Source of the DNA: Haladaptatus halobius
Lineage (GTDB): Archaea > Halobacteriota > Halobacteria > Halobacteriales > Haladaptataceae
DNA length: 64,000 nucleotides
Reading direction: 5' to 3'
Assembly: GCF_020618475.1 (NCBI RefSeq)
Contig: NZ_CP085336.1
Span: 434,001-498,000 of the forward strand
Of this stretch, positions 27,171-34,836 are shown piece by piece. Position 1 is the first letter of the stretch. Every line of letters starts with the position of its first letter. Below the pieces are notes generated by a model that saw nothing but the letters and a program-made list of their open reading frames with translations, ran no database searches and had not been told where the DNA came from. The position numbers were made by a program, and so were the translations under genes.

Positions 27171-27716
27171 TCAATTCGACCTACCTGACGGCCGCGACTC
27201 CGTCCGCTGGTCTTGGAGCTTACGCCATCCATATGGGGTCAGACCCGGCGGCTTGTACACATTCAGCACCAGGATCATGAGCAACACCACAAGACCGCCA
27301 CCGGAATGGAGCAGTGTACTCGGCAGTGCGCGGAGCTCGGTACTGGACGTTGTCGGATCTGTTGCTTTGTTCGCCAATTGGCTGATCGTCTGCGTTTCCA
27401 CCAGCAAGACAACAACAGCAAGGACGGTCAGCAGGAATGAGATGAGAACCCAATAGTGGCGGAATAAGCCCCACCGAGTGCCCAGCGCCATGACAAGCCC
27501 GGTCAACAGCGAGGCGAGGGCCAACGGGACGATGACGTACCACGCGATCAACTCCATTGCGAGATAGGTGGCACGCAACGTCTGTACATCCTGGCTGGTC
27601 ACAATGGTAACGTCGAGTGCGAGGTAGGCAGCGACTGCGCCGATCCAGCCGACCGAGACCGTGATATGCGTGGTGAGCGCGAACTTGCGGACGCGCTGAG
27701 ACATCGTATAGGTCAT
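27171..27716 (-). CDS. Four-helix membrane protein (DUF2269-like)
   Basis: A 181-residue integral membrane protein. It has HITVSVGWIGAVAAYLAL in the first helix, then three more helices, and a His in the last (LLHSGGGLVVLLMIL). The layout and histidines resemble DUF2269 proteins, which some link to haem or electron transfer. Its start overlaps the stop of the small gene upstream by 1 bp (TGATG), making a two-gene unit. The function is unknown. Confidence 0.6.
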   Translation of the reverse strand: MTYTMSQRVRKFALTTHITVSVGWIGAVAAYLALDVTIVTSQDVQTLRATYLAMELIAWYVIVPLALASLLTGLVMALGTRWGLFRHYWVLISFLLTVLAVVVLLVETQTISQLANKATDPTTSSTELRALPSTLLHSGGGLVVLLMILVLNVYKPPGLTPYGWRKLQDQRTESRPSGRSN

Positions 27717-27970
27717 CAGGGGTAATCTTCGGACTGTCTATCGTCATTGGCCACTGTATTGCCCCCGGGTGACTGGCACCTAGAACCGTAACGGAAGGCC
27801 AACAGGGCGAACCCAGTTAGCATCCCAGGTGCGTGACGCCCAGGTCCGTGGTTACCACCGACAGCGAGCATAATGACGATAACAAGCAGAATCAGAAGGA
27901 TGACAATGAGCATAAATATCTTCACCCAACGTGGCATGCCAGGCGGTGTTTCGGAATCGGAGTGGGCCAT
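27716..27970 (-). CDS. Small single-helix membrane protein
   Basis: An 84-residue protein with the N-terminal ETPPGMPRWVKIF and one long hydrophobic helix, then GNHGPGRHAPGM with several His. The N-terminal pattern recurs in haloarchaeal small membrane proteins that precede DUF2269-like genes. The C-terminal ~35 residues look atypical and may reflect an old frameshift. Confidence 0.5.
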   Translation of the reverse strand: MAHSDSETPPGMPRWVKIFMLIVILLILLVIVIMLAVGGNHGPGRHAPGMLTGFALLAFRYGSRCQSPGGNTVANDDRQSEDYP

Positions 27971-28236
27971 TATCTTCCTCGCGTGCTGAGCGTGGGCATT
28001 CGTGTAGGCCTGTTCTCCGCACTATTCTTGATCGGACGGTGGACTGGTTGTGAGTGCGTGGTCATGGTGTTGTAATCTCTATTCTAACACAGCAGCCAAT
28101 AGAGTTTTCGGAATACCTATTACAGTAGCGTTGTAAGAAAACTCCTAACAATGATAACGAGAGATACGATACCTAGGTTAGTAGTGTCGAGGTATCGATG
28201 GATACTGCTCAGTGGGGCGCTTCGGGGGAATGACAG

Positions 28237-29028
28237 ATGAGCAATGATCACACCAAATCGGATGAGTCAGCTGTCCGCAATGCCTTACACCGGCTGGACT
28301 TCGGGACAACCGAGGCGAAGGTGCTCGTCGGCCTCCACAGACTCGGCACTGCAACCGCGCGCGACGTGAGCCGCGTCACCGACGTGTCCCGGCCACAGGT
28401 GTACAGTGCAATTGAGGGGTTGGAACAGCGGGGACTCATCAACATCCAACAAGCGAATCCAAAGCAGTTTCAGCCCGTCTCGCCCGACGAAACTGCGGCA
28501 CTTCTACGGCGGACATTTGACGAGGACATCGAACTGGTTGCGGACCACCTCGAAGGGCTGGCGGCCCAGCGGGATGGTCCAGACGAGGAACGAGAGGATA
28601 TGTGGACCCTCCGGGGACAGGAGGCGGTTTCCGAGCGTATCGTACAGTTGATCGAGGAGGCGACGTCCCGGATCGTGTTCGGCGTCCAGGACGAAGCATT
28701 GCTTACGTCTCAGATCGTGCAGGGACTTCGTGACCGTTCTCGCACAGATGTGGACGTGCTCGTGCTCACCTTTTCACCAGCCATTCGGAACGAGTTTGCT
28801 GCGGACGACACCATCACGGTGATGGAGCCACGCGAACACATGGGTAGACGCGATCATATGGGGCGAATGCTTCTAGTCGATCACGAAACGGTCCTGCACA
28901 GTATGCTCGGTGACGAAGAACTGCCCGGCCTCCAGCTGGAAACCGCCTTCTGGAGTTCGGGATCTGGTTTCGCGTCCACGTTTATCGCGATGATGGATCA
29001 CTTCATCGACGAAAATCTCGGTCATTGA
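28237..29028 (+). CDS. TrmB-family transcriptional regulator
   Basis: A 263-residue TrmB-type protein. The N-terminal winged helix (FGTTEAKVLVGLHRLGTATARDVSRV, shown in two parts as FGTTEAKVLVGL and GTATARDVSRV) has the TrmB-specific RPQVYSAIEGLEQRGLI. The C-terminal half is a PLD-like effector domain (RIVFGVQDEALL, VDVLVLTFSP). Such regulators sense sugars or other metabolites. No adjacent target gene in the same direction is evident; the divergent membrane-protein pair at 27171-27970 is the nearest candidate. Confidence 0.8.
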   Translation: MSNDHTKSDESAVRNALHRLDFGTTEAKVLVGLHRLGTATARDVSRVTDVSRPQVYSAIEGLEQRGLINIQQANPKQFQPVSPDETAALLRRTFDEDIELVADHLEGLAAQRDGPDEEREDMWTLRGQEAVSERIVQLIEEATSRIVFGVQDEALLTSQIVQGLRDRSRTDVDVLVLTFSPAIRNEFAADDTITVMEPREHMGRRDHMGRMLLVDHETVLHSMLGDEELPGLQLETAFWSSGSGFASTFIAMMDHFIDENLGH

Positions 29029-29295
29029 CACTCGCCTAGCCGGTTGCTTCGGTCCAGCGCCAGCAGCTACTCGACCGTCTTCCTGAGCGGTCGTCTCTGA
29101 GAGAGTATGATTCGTCTGATTTGATAGATTCTGTTATTTTATAATTATACATAGTCCTATGAAAAAAACAAAGGCGCGCATCAAACCCATCATCCGAGGT
29201 TATGGAGGTTGAGCTTACAGGGTATTGATAGGAGTGAGGACGTTTGGATTCCACCCTCAACGAGCATCTCATGGCAATGAATAAGCAAAGATAGT
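29029..29295. other. Gene-free stretch with transposon-end-like sequence
   Basis: No gene is seen. The segment 29165-29200 (GGCGCGCATC, then CATCATCCGAGGTTATGG) resembles 21075-21107 next to a transposase scrap, so it may be a solo transposon end. Confidence 0.35.
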
Positions 29296-29739
29296 TCACC
29301 CTTCGCCGGTGAGTGTGGGAATTCGCTCCTCGAATAATCGATCGAGAGCAGTCCAGAGAATCTCCGTTGGAATTGTCTTCTTGAATTGGGCTCGCTCATG
29401 GTCACTTTCGCCCACCACTGGGTGATCGTACTGGAAGTGAACCGGCCCAAGATCGGGATGATCATCGTCACGATGCCAGCCACAATTGAATCCTGTATTT
29501 GAATCGGCGTAGTGGATGCGATAATACGGCTCACCCTCAACAAACCGCCATTCAACGTCAAGTGTTGGTGACTCTTGGCCGGTCGGCGGCACGACACGGC
29601 TGGGATCGATCTGCGCTCGAAGGAACTGCTTGACGATGCTGTCCGGTTCGTACGCGACAGTCGTGATGACGGGATGTCGCTGCAGAACGTCCTTCAGTCC
29701 CTCGTAGACTGAGCTATCGGTCGTTCCAGGAAGACCCAT
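29296..29739 (-). CDS. TumE-type toxin (DUF6516-like)
   Basis: A 147-residue protein. The central TLDVEWRFVEGEPYYRIHYAD and the block FNCGWHRDDDHPDLGPVHFQ are hallmarks of haloarchaeal TumE-family toxin-antitoxin proteins. It lies 6 bp downstream of a winged-helix gene in the same direction, as expected for such pairs. The mode of action of haloarchaeal members is not established as far as I know; the classification rests on family resemblance. Confidence 0.65.
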   Translation of the reverse strand: MGLPGTTDSSVYEGLKDVLQRHPVITTVAYEPDSIVKQFLRAQIDPSRVVPPTGQESPTLDVEWRFVEGEPYYRIHYADSNTGFNCGWHRDDDHPDLGPVHFQYDHPVVGESDHERAQFKKTIPTEILWTALDRLFEERIPTLTGEG

Positions 29740-29745
29740 CAGTAG

Positions 29746-30273
29746 TTATGCGAAGATCGAGTCTCGATCGGTGGCCCAGTCATACTCATTGAGTGCTGCT
29801 CGGACGACTGGGATGCGGTCGGCGAGATGTTCCCACTCGCTAGCAATGTTGCGCCGCTCCTCGATCTCGTTGGCATCGTCGAGGTCGGCGATGCTTGCCC
29901 GGAGTTCACCTGGGGTCTCAACGCCGTACGACATCTTCCAATCCGTGATTTTGGTGCGCATCGATTCGAGAGACGCGGTGAGTTCCTCGCGATCGTGTTC
30001 GCGCTGGAGTGCGGCAACTTCACGATAGGTCGCCATGAGTTGGTCGACGCAGTAAAGCGTCTGGTCACCTTGTTCGATCTTCCGGAGGACTGTGTCCTCG
30101 ACGAGCTGGTCGAGGTATTTCTGAGCCGTCTTTATCGAAACCTCCGTCTCGCCGGCTATCCATGAGGCAGTACGGGGCGTTCGGAGCGTACGCGCAGCGG
30201 CGCGAATCCGTTCCCCACGCGTCATTGAAGCGCGAGCACGGTCGTCGTCTCGGTCAGAGTCGGCCATACTCAT
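29746..30273 (-). CDS. Winged-helix protein paired with TumE (DUF7342-like antitoxin)
   Basis: The winged helix (RTPRTASWIAGETEVSIKTAQKYLDQL, read as WIAGETEVS and KTAQKYLDQL) is followed by a wing and a coiled-coil-rich C-terminus (VAALQREHDREELTASLESM). The start is placed at 30273 (MSMADSD) because the upstream codons are non-acidic and contain a TATA-like ATATAT. It likely neutralises the TumE-type protein encoded 6 bp downstream and represses the pair. Confidence 0.65.
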   Translation of the reverse strand: MSMADSDRDDDRARASMTRGERIRAAARTLRTPRTASWIAGETEVSIKTAQKYLDQLVEDTVLRKIEQGDQTLYCVDQLMATYREVAALQREHDREELTASLESMRTKITDWKMSYGVETPGELRASIADLDDANEIEERRNIASEWEHLADRIPVVRAALNEYDWATDRDSIFA

Positions 30274-30533
30274 GACTACGCTCTTCTGGAACATATATCC
30301 ATTGCATTGGAAATACAGAAAGTAGCAAGTACAGAGTCCATCATTTCCAACTCTCGGAACGAACATACCGGGTCACTAGGTGGCGATTATCTCCGAGCGT
30401 GAGTTTGGAGAGATAGCACCCTCTGAGCAGTGTCTATAAATAAAACAGGCTAGGTGCCTCGGGGCGTAACCTCGAGACAGTTCACATTACGCTGTGTGAT
30501 TTAGCAACTAGCTGTACACTTTCTAATCAGGGT

Positions 30534-30896
30534 TCAGAATGTGATGGTCGTGTCGTGCTCTTCTGTCAATCGGGCGAGATCAGAGGCACGACCGAGTTCT
30601 GCCCACTCTACGAGATCTTCCGCGGTGATAGTCCGCGCTGTGGCACAGGGCTCACACACGATGAATTCATCGAGTGCATCGTTTTCTTGTAACTCCGCAA
30701 GGACCTCGGCGACGGTCGGCAATCCTGGTGCTTTGATTTCTTTGAGTTGGTCTTCCGGTTGAGTTGCCAGGCGGGTCGCCTCTTGCATCATGAATATCGC
30801 TACGGAATCTCCACGAGCCATCGCACCTTTGGCGGCAACGAACGGCAGTACCGTCTTCGTCGCGTTCTCTGTCCCAATGGTCGTTATGATAAACAT
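30534..30896 (-). CDS. DsrE/F-family sulfur relay-like protein
   Basis: A 120-residue DsrE fold protein: MFIITTIGTENATKTVLPF, then VAIFMMQEA, and a Cys-containing loop (FIVCEPCATARTI) that could hold persulfide. DsrE-type proteins pass sulfane sulfur between enzymes. It is monocistronic here. With the YeeE permease and the DUF2249 relic it belongs to a scattered set of sulfur-handling genes. Confidence 0.8.
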   Translation of the reverse strand: MFIITTIGTENATKTVLPFVAAKGAMARGDSVAIFMMQEATRLATQPEDQLKEIKAPGLPTVAEVLAELQENDALDEFIVCEPCATARTITAEDLVEWAELGRASDLARLTEEHDTTITF

Positions 30897-31242
30897 AGTG
30901 TGTGATCCATCGCGTGATAGTATACTATAGGTTAGGAATCAACTCAACTGACCACCACTAAAAATAGCTCAATACCACTTGTTGTGGCACTGCTAAATTG
31001 AACGAGAAAGATTTCACAGACTACTTCGCCTCGATTTCGTGGAAAATCCCCAGAAAGATCCGGTTCGCAGTGATCGGCCTCAGCTCGGCCTGCTCTACGA
31101 ATTCGATCGGTTCCGATTCCAGTGGCATGGCTCTCTGCACGAGCTTCGGTCAACAGCACAATGACTATAGACGTGAGAAACATTCTCAGACATCCTCCAT
31201 TCCTAAGGAGAATAACAACGAGTAGTTTAGCGGTAACCAGGG
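30897..31242. other. Intergenic region with one doubtful short frame
   Basis: Nothing secure is seen. A 35-codon minus-strand frame at 31021-31128 is listed separately. Otherwise the sequence is AT-rich spacer between the DsrE gene and the 3' end of the ZIP gene. Confidence 0.4.
31021..31128 (-). CDS. Doubtful short open frame
   Basis: A 35-residue frame (ATG 31128 to TAG 31021) with acidic, haloarchaeal-looking composition and a LRPITANRIFLGIFHEIEAK tail. It may be a small protein or a gene scrap; no family is recognised. Confidence 0.25.
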   Translation of the reverse strand: MPLESEPIEFVEQAELRPITANRIFLGIFHEIEAK

Positions 31243-32160
31243 CTATGCGAGCACTACGTCGAGCGTGAGCATCAGTGCCGCACCGATCATTAATCCAAGC
31301 GTTGCGACTCGTTCATAGCCCCGCGAGTGCGTTGCAGGCACAATTTCGTCACCAATCACATAGAGCATCCCGCCAGCCGCGAAGCCCATCGCGTACGGCA
31401 GCAGAGGGGCGGCAACGGTGACAGCCCACGCGCCGAAGAGTGCCAGTGGAATTTCGACGAGCCCAGCACGGATGCCTGCGACCGCTGCATACCAGCGGCG
31501 GCCGAGACCAGCGTTAATCGCCGCAACCGAAACTGCGAGTCCTTCGGGAATGTTCTGAACTCCAATCGCGAGCATGAGCGCAATACCTCCCGAAACATCG
31601 CCACTGCCAAAGCCAACGCCGACCGCAAGCCCCTCTGGCATATTGTGGAGCGTGATGGCAACAGTGAATAACAAGACGGACATGAGACGGGCATTCAGCG
31701 CACCTGAGCTGGTGGTTGCCGATCCAGCGAAGTGGGTGTGGCCGTGCCCGTCTTCCCCACCGTCAGTCTGCGTTTCGTCGGGAACAAGCCGGTTGCTAAT
31801 CATCGGACCAACATACTGAACCCACCGTTCACCACGGTCAAGAACTGCAACACCGAGAAAGAATCCAATAAGTACGGGGACAATACCTGCTAGCGCGACG
31901 CCGCCAAGGTGGAGAGCCCTGTACCCTGGCTTCGACGCGAACTCGATGCCAGGGAGAAGTAAACTGGTGAAACTCGCTGAGAGCATGACCCCCGCAGCGA
32001 ATCCGAGCGCAGCATCAAGCCACTTCTCGGTCGGATTCCGCCACACGAGAACAACTGATGCGCCAATAAAATTGAGAAATGCAATGATCAGTCCACCAGC
32101 CAGCCCCTGGACGACTGGATCCGTTCCGACAACGTCTACGAACAGCTCTTCAACTGACAT
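31243..32160 (-). CDS. ZIP-family metal transporter
   Basis: A 305-residue ZIP carrier with eight predicted helices. The metal path shows HNMPEGLAVG in helix 4 and QNIPEGLAVS in helix 5. A His-rich loop (DGHGHTHFAG) lies between helices 3 and 4. It imports Zn, Fe or Mn, most likely. A DtxR-box-like palindrome at 32293-32310, ~130 bp upstream, also occurs before the DtxR-family gene at 44845, which suggests shared metal control. It is monocistronic. Confidence 0.85.
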   Translation of the reverse strand: MSVEELFVDVVGTDPVVQGLAGGLIIAFLNFIGASVVLVWRNPTEKWLDAALGFAAGVMLSASFTSLLLPGIEFASKPGYRALHLGGVALAGIVPVLIGFFLGVAVLDRGERWVQYVGPMISNRLVPDETQTDGGEDGHGHTHFAGSATTSSGALNARLMSVLLFTVAITLHNMPEGLAVGVGFGSGDVSGGIALMLAIGVQNIPEGLAVSVAAINAGLGRRWYAAVAGIRAGLVEIPLALFGAWAVTVAAPLLPYAMGFAAGGMLYVIGDEIVPATHSRGYERVATLGLMIGAALMLTLDVVLA

Positions 32161-32592
32161 TCAATATCCTCCAGCAGTTCTGAATATCTGCGGTACAACG
32201 GTGAGTACGGCTATACAATCGAATCATCGTCATGAGCAATGTAATCCCTGGTTGTCTCGACCACAGTAGGTAGACAGTACTTCCATATCTTGTTTAGATT
32301 CGCCTAATACTTTAATTTGGCTAGTAGAAATCGACGCTGAGCTAGTAACTCAATTAGTTACGTTTTCGTCTCAACGTAGCTGAATTAAATTGCCAGTAGC
32401 GTTCATTAATGTCTATACGAATCCGCTTATATTTATGCTATTATTTCGTGGCAGATAAACTGCCGGTGATTGTGCTACCGAATAGTTCGAGACAGAAATC
32501 TCTATAGGAATCACGATATTGAAGGTGAGGAGCACTGGGCAGATATACTGGATGTATCCGTCAGGATATTTAGTCGGTTGTGAGTACGGTGA
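32161..32592. other. Upstream region of the ZIP gene
   Basis: No gene is seen. It holds the candidate DtxR box (32293-32310) and, near 32503-32515, a CTATAGGAATCAC element related to the palindromes near the partition and orc1 genes. Confidence 0.45.
32293..32310. promoter_or_regulatory. Candidate DtxR-type operator upstream of ZIP
   Basis: TTTAGATTCGCCTAATAC: inverted TTAG/CTAA arms around 6 bp. It shares its TTTAGA start and CTAATAC end with the box before the DtxR-family gene at 44821-44838. It could also be near the start site of an unseen transcript. The distance to the ZIP start (133 bp) is long for a leaderless promoter. Confidence 0.45.
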
Positions 32593-33057
32593 TTACTCAG
32601 GCGCCATTCCCTTTTCGGAAAGTTCAGCGATAGCGGCCTCGGACTTTTCAAGATCCGAGAGCTCCATCGCCTCAAGGATGTGGTCTGCCTTCGTGAACTG
32701 GATCTCCTCATACCCAACAATTTGAACCCGATTCCCCCAGGGATCGCGGAAGTCAAGTCCTTGGATCGAGAGCCATTCGACATCGAGTTCCTCAAGTCGG
32801 CGCTCGACGGTGGTCGGATCGTCGACGACGAGACCGAAGTGGCGGTGGTCATCACCGTTATTGGAGGACTCATCGGTTTCTGTGACAGCGAGGAATTGAT
32901 CGCCCATATCGAGGAAGGCCGCCGCCTCCGTCTGCCCGCGGAGTTCGAACTCGAAAATCGAGCCATAGAAGTCGAGCGCAGCCTCAATGTCATCGACTTC
33001 GAGTGCGACGTGGTTGATGCCGACGAGATGAGCGCGGGGAATATCCGAGTCAGTCAT
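32593..33057 (-). CDS. VOC/glyoxalase-fold protein
   Basis: A 154-residue VOC (vicinal oxygen chelate) protein. INHVALEVDDIEAALDFYG carries the first metal His, FLDMGDQFLAV and HFGLVVDD follow, and RDPWGNRVQIVGYEEI is the last strand with a ligand Glu. A C-terminal helical tail follows. The start at 33057 (MTDSDI) gives a 26-bp overlap with the upstream gene's end. The family covers glyoxalases, dioxygenases and fosfomycin- or bleomycin-resistance proteins; the substrate is unknown. Confidence 0.8.
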   Translation of the reverse strand: MTDSDIPRAHLVGINHVALEVDDIEAALDFYGSIFEFELRGQTEAAAFLDMGDQFLAVTETDESSNNGDDHRHFGLVVDDPTTVERRLEELDVEWLSIQGLDFRDPWGNRVQIVGYEEIQFTKADHILEAMELSDLEKSEAAIAELSEKGMAPE

Positions 33058-33082
33058 TTCACTCTGAGTTCTACTTACAGGC

Positions 33083-33901
33083 TTATGAATTCGGGTCGTC
33101 GAGACGCACATCGAATGACGTTGTAATCAGGCTCCCGTCGGGCTTCGCTTGTAAAAAGAGGCGGTATCGTCCTGATGTGGGGAATTTTGCGTTGAACCGT
33201 ATCCTCCCGCTACCAGGATCTGTTTCTTCAGGGTGAACGTGCACGTATGCAAGATCGCCCTCGCGAAGGGCGACGAGGTGTCCGAGTGCACCGAGGTACT
33301 CGTCTAACTGAGCAACCCGCTCGCCTTCCACCTGGATTTCGAACTCGAGAACGACGGCCTCACCGGCCTGAATCTCTTCAGGACTAAGCGTCACGTGGTA
33401 CCCATCAGTCGTCGCTTCTCGGGTCGAGTCTGGGCGTGGACCGAGTTCAACACGCCCTGGTGCAAAGAGATCAACGCCGAGCGTCGTCGGTTGACCGTCG
33501 ACGAGGATGTCCACGAATGCTCGATATACGCCCGGATCTGGGAGCGTAAGCTGTTGAGACCAAGTGCCGTCCGTAGCCATCTCGGGATGGAGGTGTTGGA
33601 AGCGTGTGAGGTCACGTCGAACGAGAATCAAGTGGCTTAGCTCGTCATGAGTCTCTTCGAACTCGGTAACGACGTTCCCGTTATAATCACGGATCAGATA
33701 TGTCCACGTCCGTTCGACGCCAGGTTCAAAGCGGATATCCGACGGAACGAGACGGAGGCCATCAGCGGCAATCGATAATCCGCCAGGCAGCGCGTGACTG
33801 CCATGGTCGGTGTATCCGCGAGTATGTACATCTCCTTCCCGCCCATGGCTGTGCTCCCCTGTTGCCTCGTTCTCGGATTGGCCGTGATCTCCATTGTCCA
33901 T
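33083..33901 (-). CDS. His-rich two-repeat beta protein of the copper region
   Basis: A 272-residue protein. A His/Gly-rich N-terminus (HGREGDVHTRGYTDHGSH) is followed by two similar beta domains. The first has LSHLILVRRDLTRFQHLHPE (residues ~85-104), the second LGHLVALREGDLAYVHVHPE; each ends in a HxHPE motif that suggests a metal site. No signal peptide is seen. Similar proteins occur beside metal-efflux ATPases in bacteria. The gene lies next to the TRASH regulator and CopB, so a copper-binding role is inferred. It overlaps the VOC gene, indicating cotranscription. Confidence 0.6.
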   Translation of the reverse strand: MDNGDHGQSENEATGEHSHGREGDVHTRGYTDHGSHALPGGLSIAADGLRLVPSDIRFEPGVERTWTYLIRDYNGNVVTEFEETHDELSHLILVRRDLTRFQHLHPEMATDGTWSQQLTLPDPGVYRAFVDILVDGQPTTLGVDLFAPGRVELGPRPDSTREATTDGYHVTLSPEEIQAGEAVVLEFEIQVEGERVAQLDEYLGALGHLVALREGDLAYVHVHPEETDPGSGRIRFNAKFPTSGRYRLFLQAKPDGSLITTSFDVRLDDPNS

Positions 33902-34055
33902 GACTAATACATTGTGTTGGAATCGCTTACCGATTTTCGCTTACGATTAGAAGCATCTGACTCGTGGAAGGCTTCCAATTTAAGGCTCGCGACGGAGCCC
34001 TCTATTACGTTCTTTTTGCGCCGCTGCTTGCTAATAGGTGGAAGCGACCAATCTA

Positions 34056-34655
34056 TCAGGCGTTGGCGCTGAGTGTTTCGTACCGTGCCTCGAACTGATC
34101 TTTACAGGATGGACAGCAGAGGTGATACAGATCTCCGTCGAGTCGAAGCGTTTCTCCGTCATCACTGACCTCATTCCCACATTGTGCACACGTAATCGCG
34201 AGATCCGTCCCTTCGACCTGCGGCGTCCAGTCGGCACTCGTGAGCACTACAACCTCATAGTCAGTAATCGCTTCTAGCACTTCAGGCTCGAACGTGTCCG
34301 TGAGGAACGTCCGGACGTCTGCTTTCGGGAGACGGGACTGGAAGAACACGCGCGGGTCAGAGGCCATGAATACGTGTTCGACCCCGTCTGTGAGAGCCAG
34401 TGTATCGCGAATTTCCTCGACGGCGTCGGGTCGGATAGAGAGTTCGACGAGGATAGGAACACCACTGCGCAGTTTCGAGCGGTCGAGATCAAGAGTGAAC
34501 CGTTGGATGATGCCCAGTTCTTGGAGTCGGCTGACGCGATCGGACACCGAGGGGGAACTGAGGTCGACGGCCTCGGCGATTTCGCGGTACGGTCGGCGTG
34601 CATCTTCGGTTAAGAGCCGAAGGATTTCAAAGTCTATCTCGTCCAGGGTACGCAT
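34056..34655 (-). CDS. Lrp/AsnC regulator with C-terminal TRASH metal-sensor domain
   Basis: A 199-residue protein. The N-terminal Lrp/AsnC helix-turn-helix (DFEILRLLTEDARRPYREIA) is followed by an RAM-like domain. A TRASH domain (CAQCG, then LCCPSCKDQF, residues ~160-190) is at the end. This architecture is that of haloarchaeal copper regulators such as Halobacterium VNG1179C, which controls a Cu ATPase. It is divergent from the CopB-type ATPase gene 181 bp away and is its probable copper-responsive regulator. Confidence 0.85.
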   Translation of the reverse strand: MRTLDEIDFEILRLLTEDARRPYREIAEAVDLSSPSVSDRVSRLQELGIIQRFTLDLDRSKLRSGVPILVELSIRPDAVEEIRDTLALTDGVEHVFMASDPRVFFQSRLPKADVRTFLTDTFEPEVLEAITDYEVVVLTSADWTPQVEGTDLAITCAQCGNEVSDDGETLRLDGDLYHLCCPSCKDQFEARYETLSANA

Positions 34656-34836
34656 ACTCTACTTAGATGCCAGGGTTGTATACCAATTTCGCCTTTCTTC
34701 GTAAGGAATTTTCTCTCAATACCCTTCGATAGCTAGGCAGAAACACGATAGGTATCGCTCTCGTAGGAGTATCTAACCAGAAAATTCTCGCCAGAGGAAC
34801 AGACTCCGAGAAACAGCTACAATACAGAAGAAAACT
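34656..34836. promoter_or_regulatory. Divergent promoter region of TRASH regulator and CopB
   Basis: A 181-bp spacer containing AT-rich stretches on both sides (for example GGTTGTATACC, complement around 34673-34683, before the regulator). It should hold the copper-responsive promoter of copB. No palindrome stands out by eye. Confidence 0.35.

Noticed and set aside
29190..29597. 135-codon frame on the minus strand overlapping the TumE-like gene
   Set aside because: It overlaps a well-supported gene in another frame and shows no motif.
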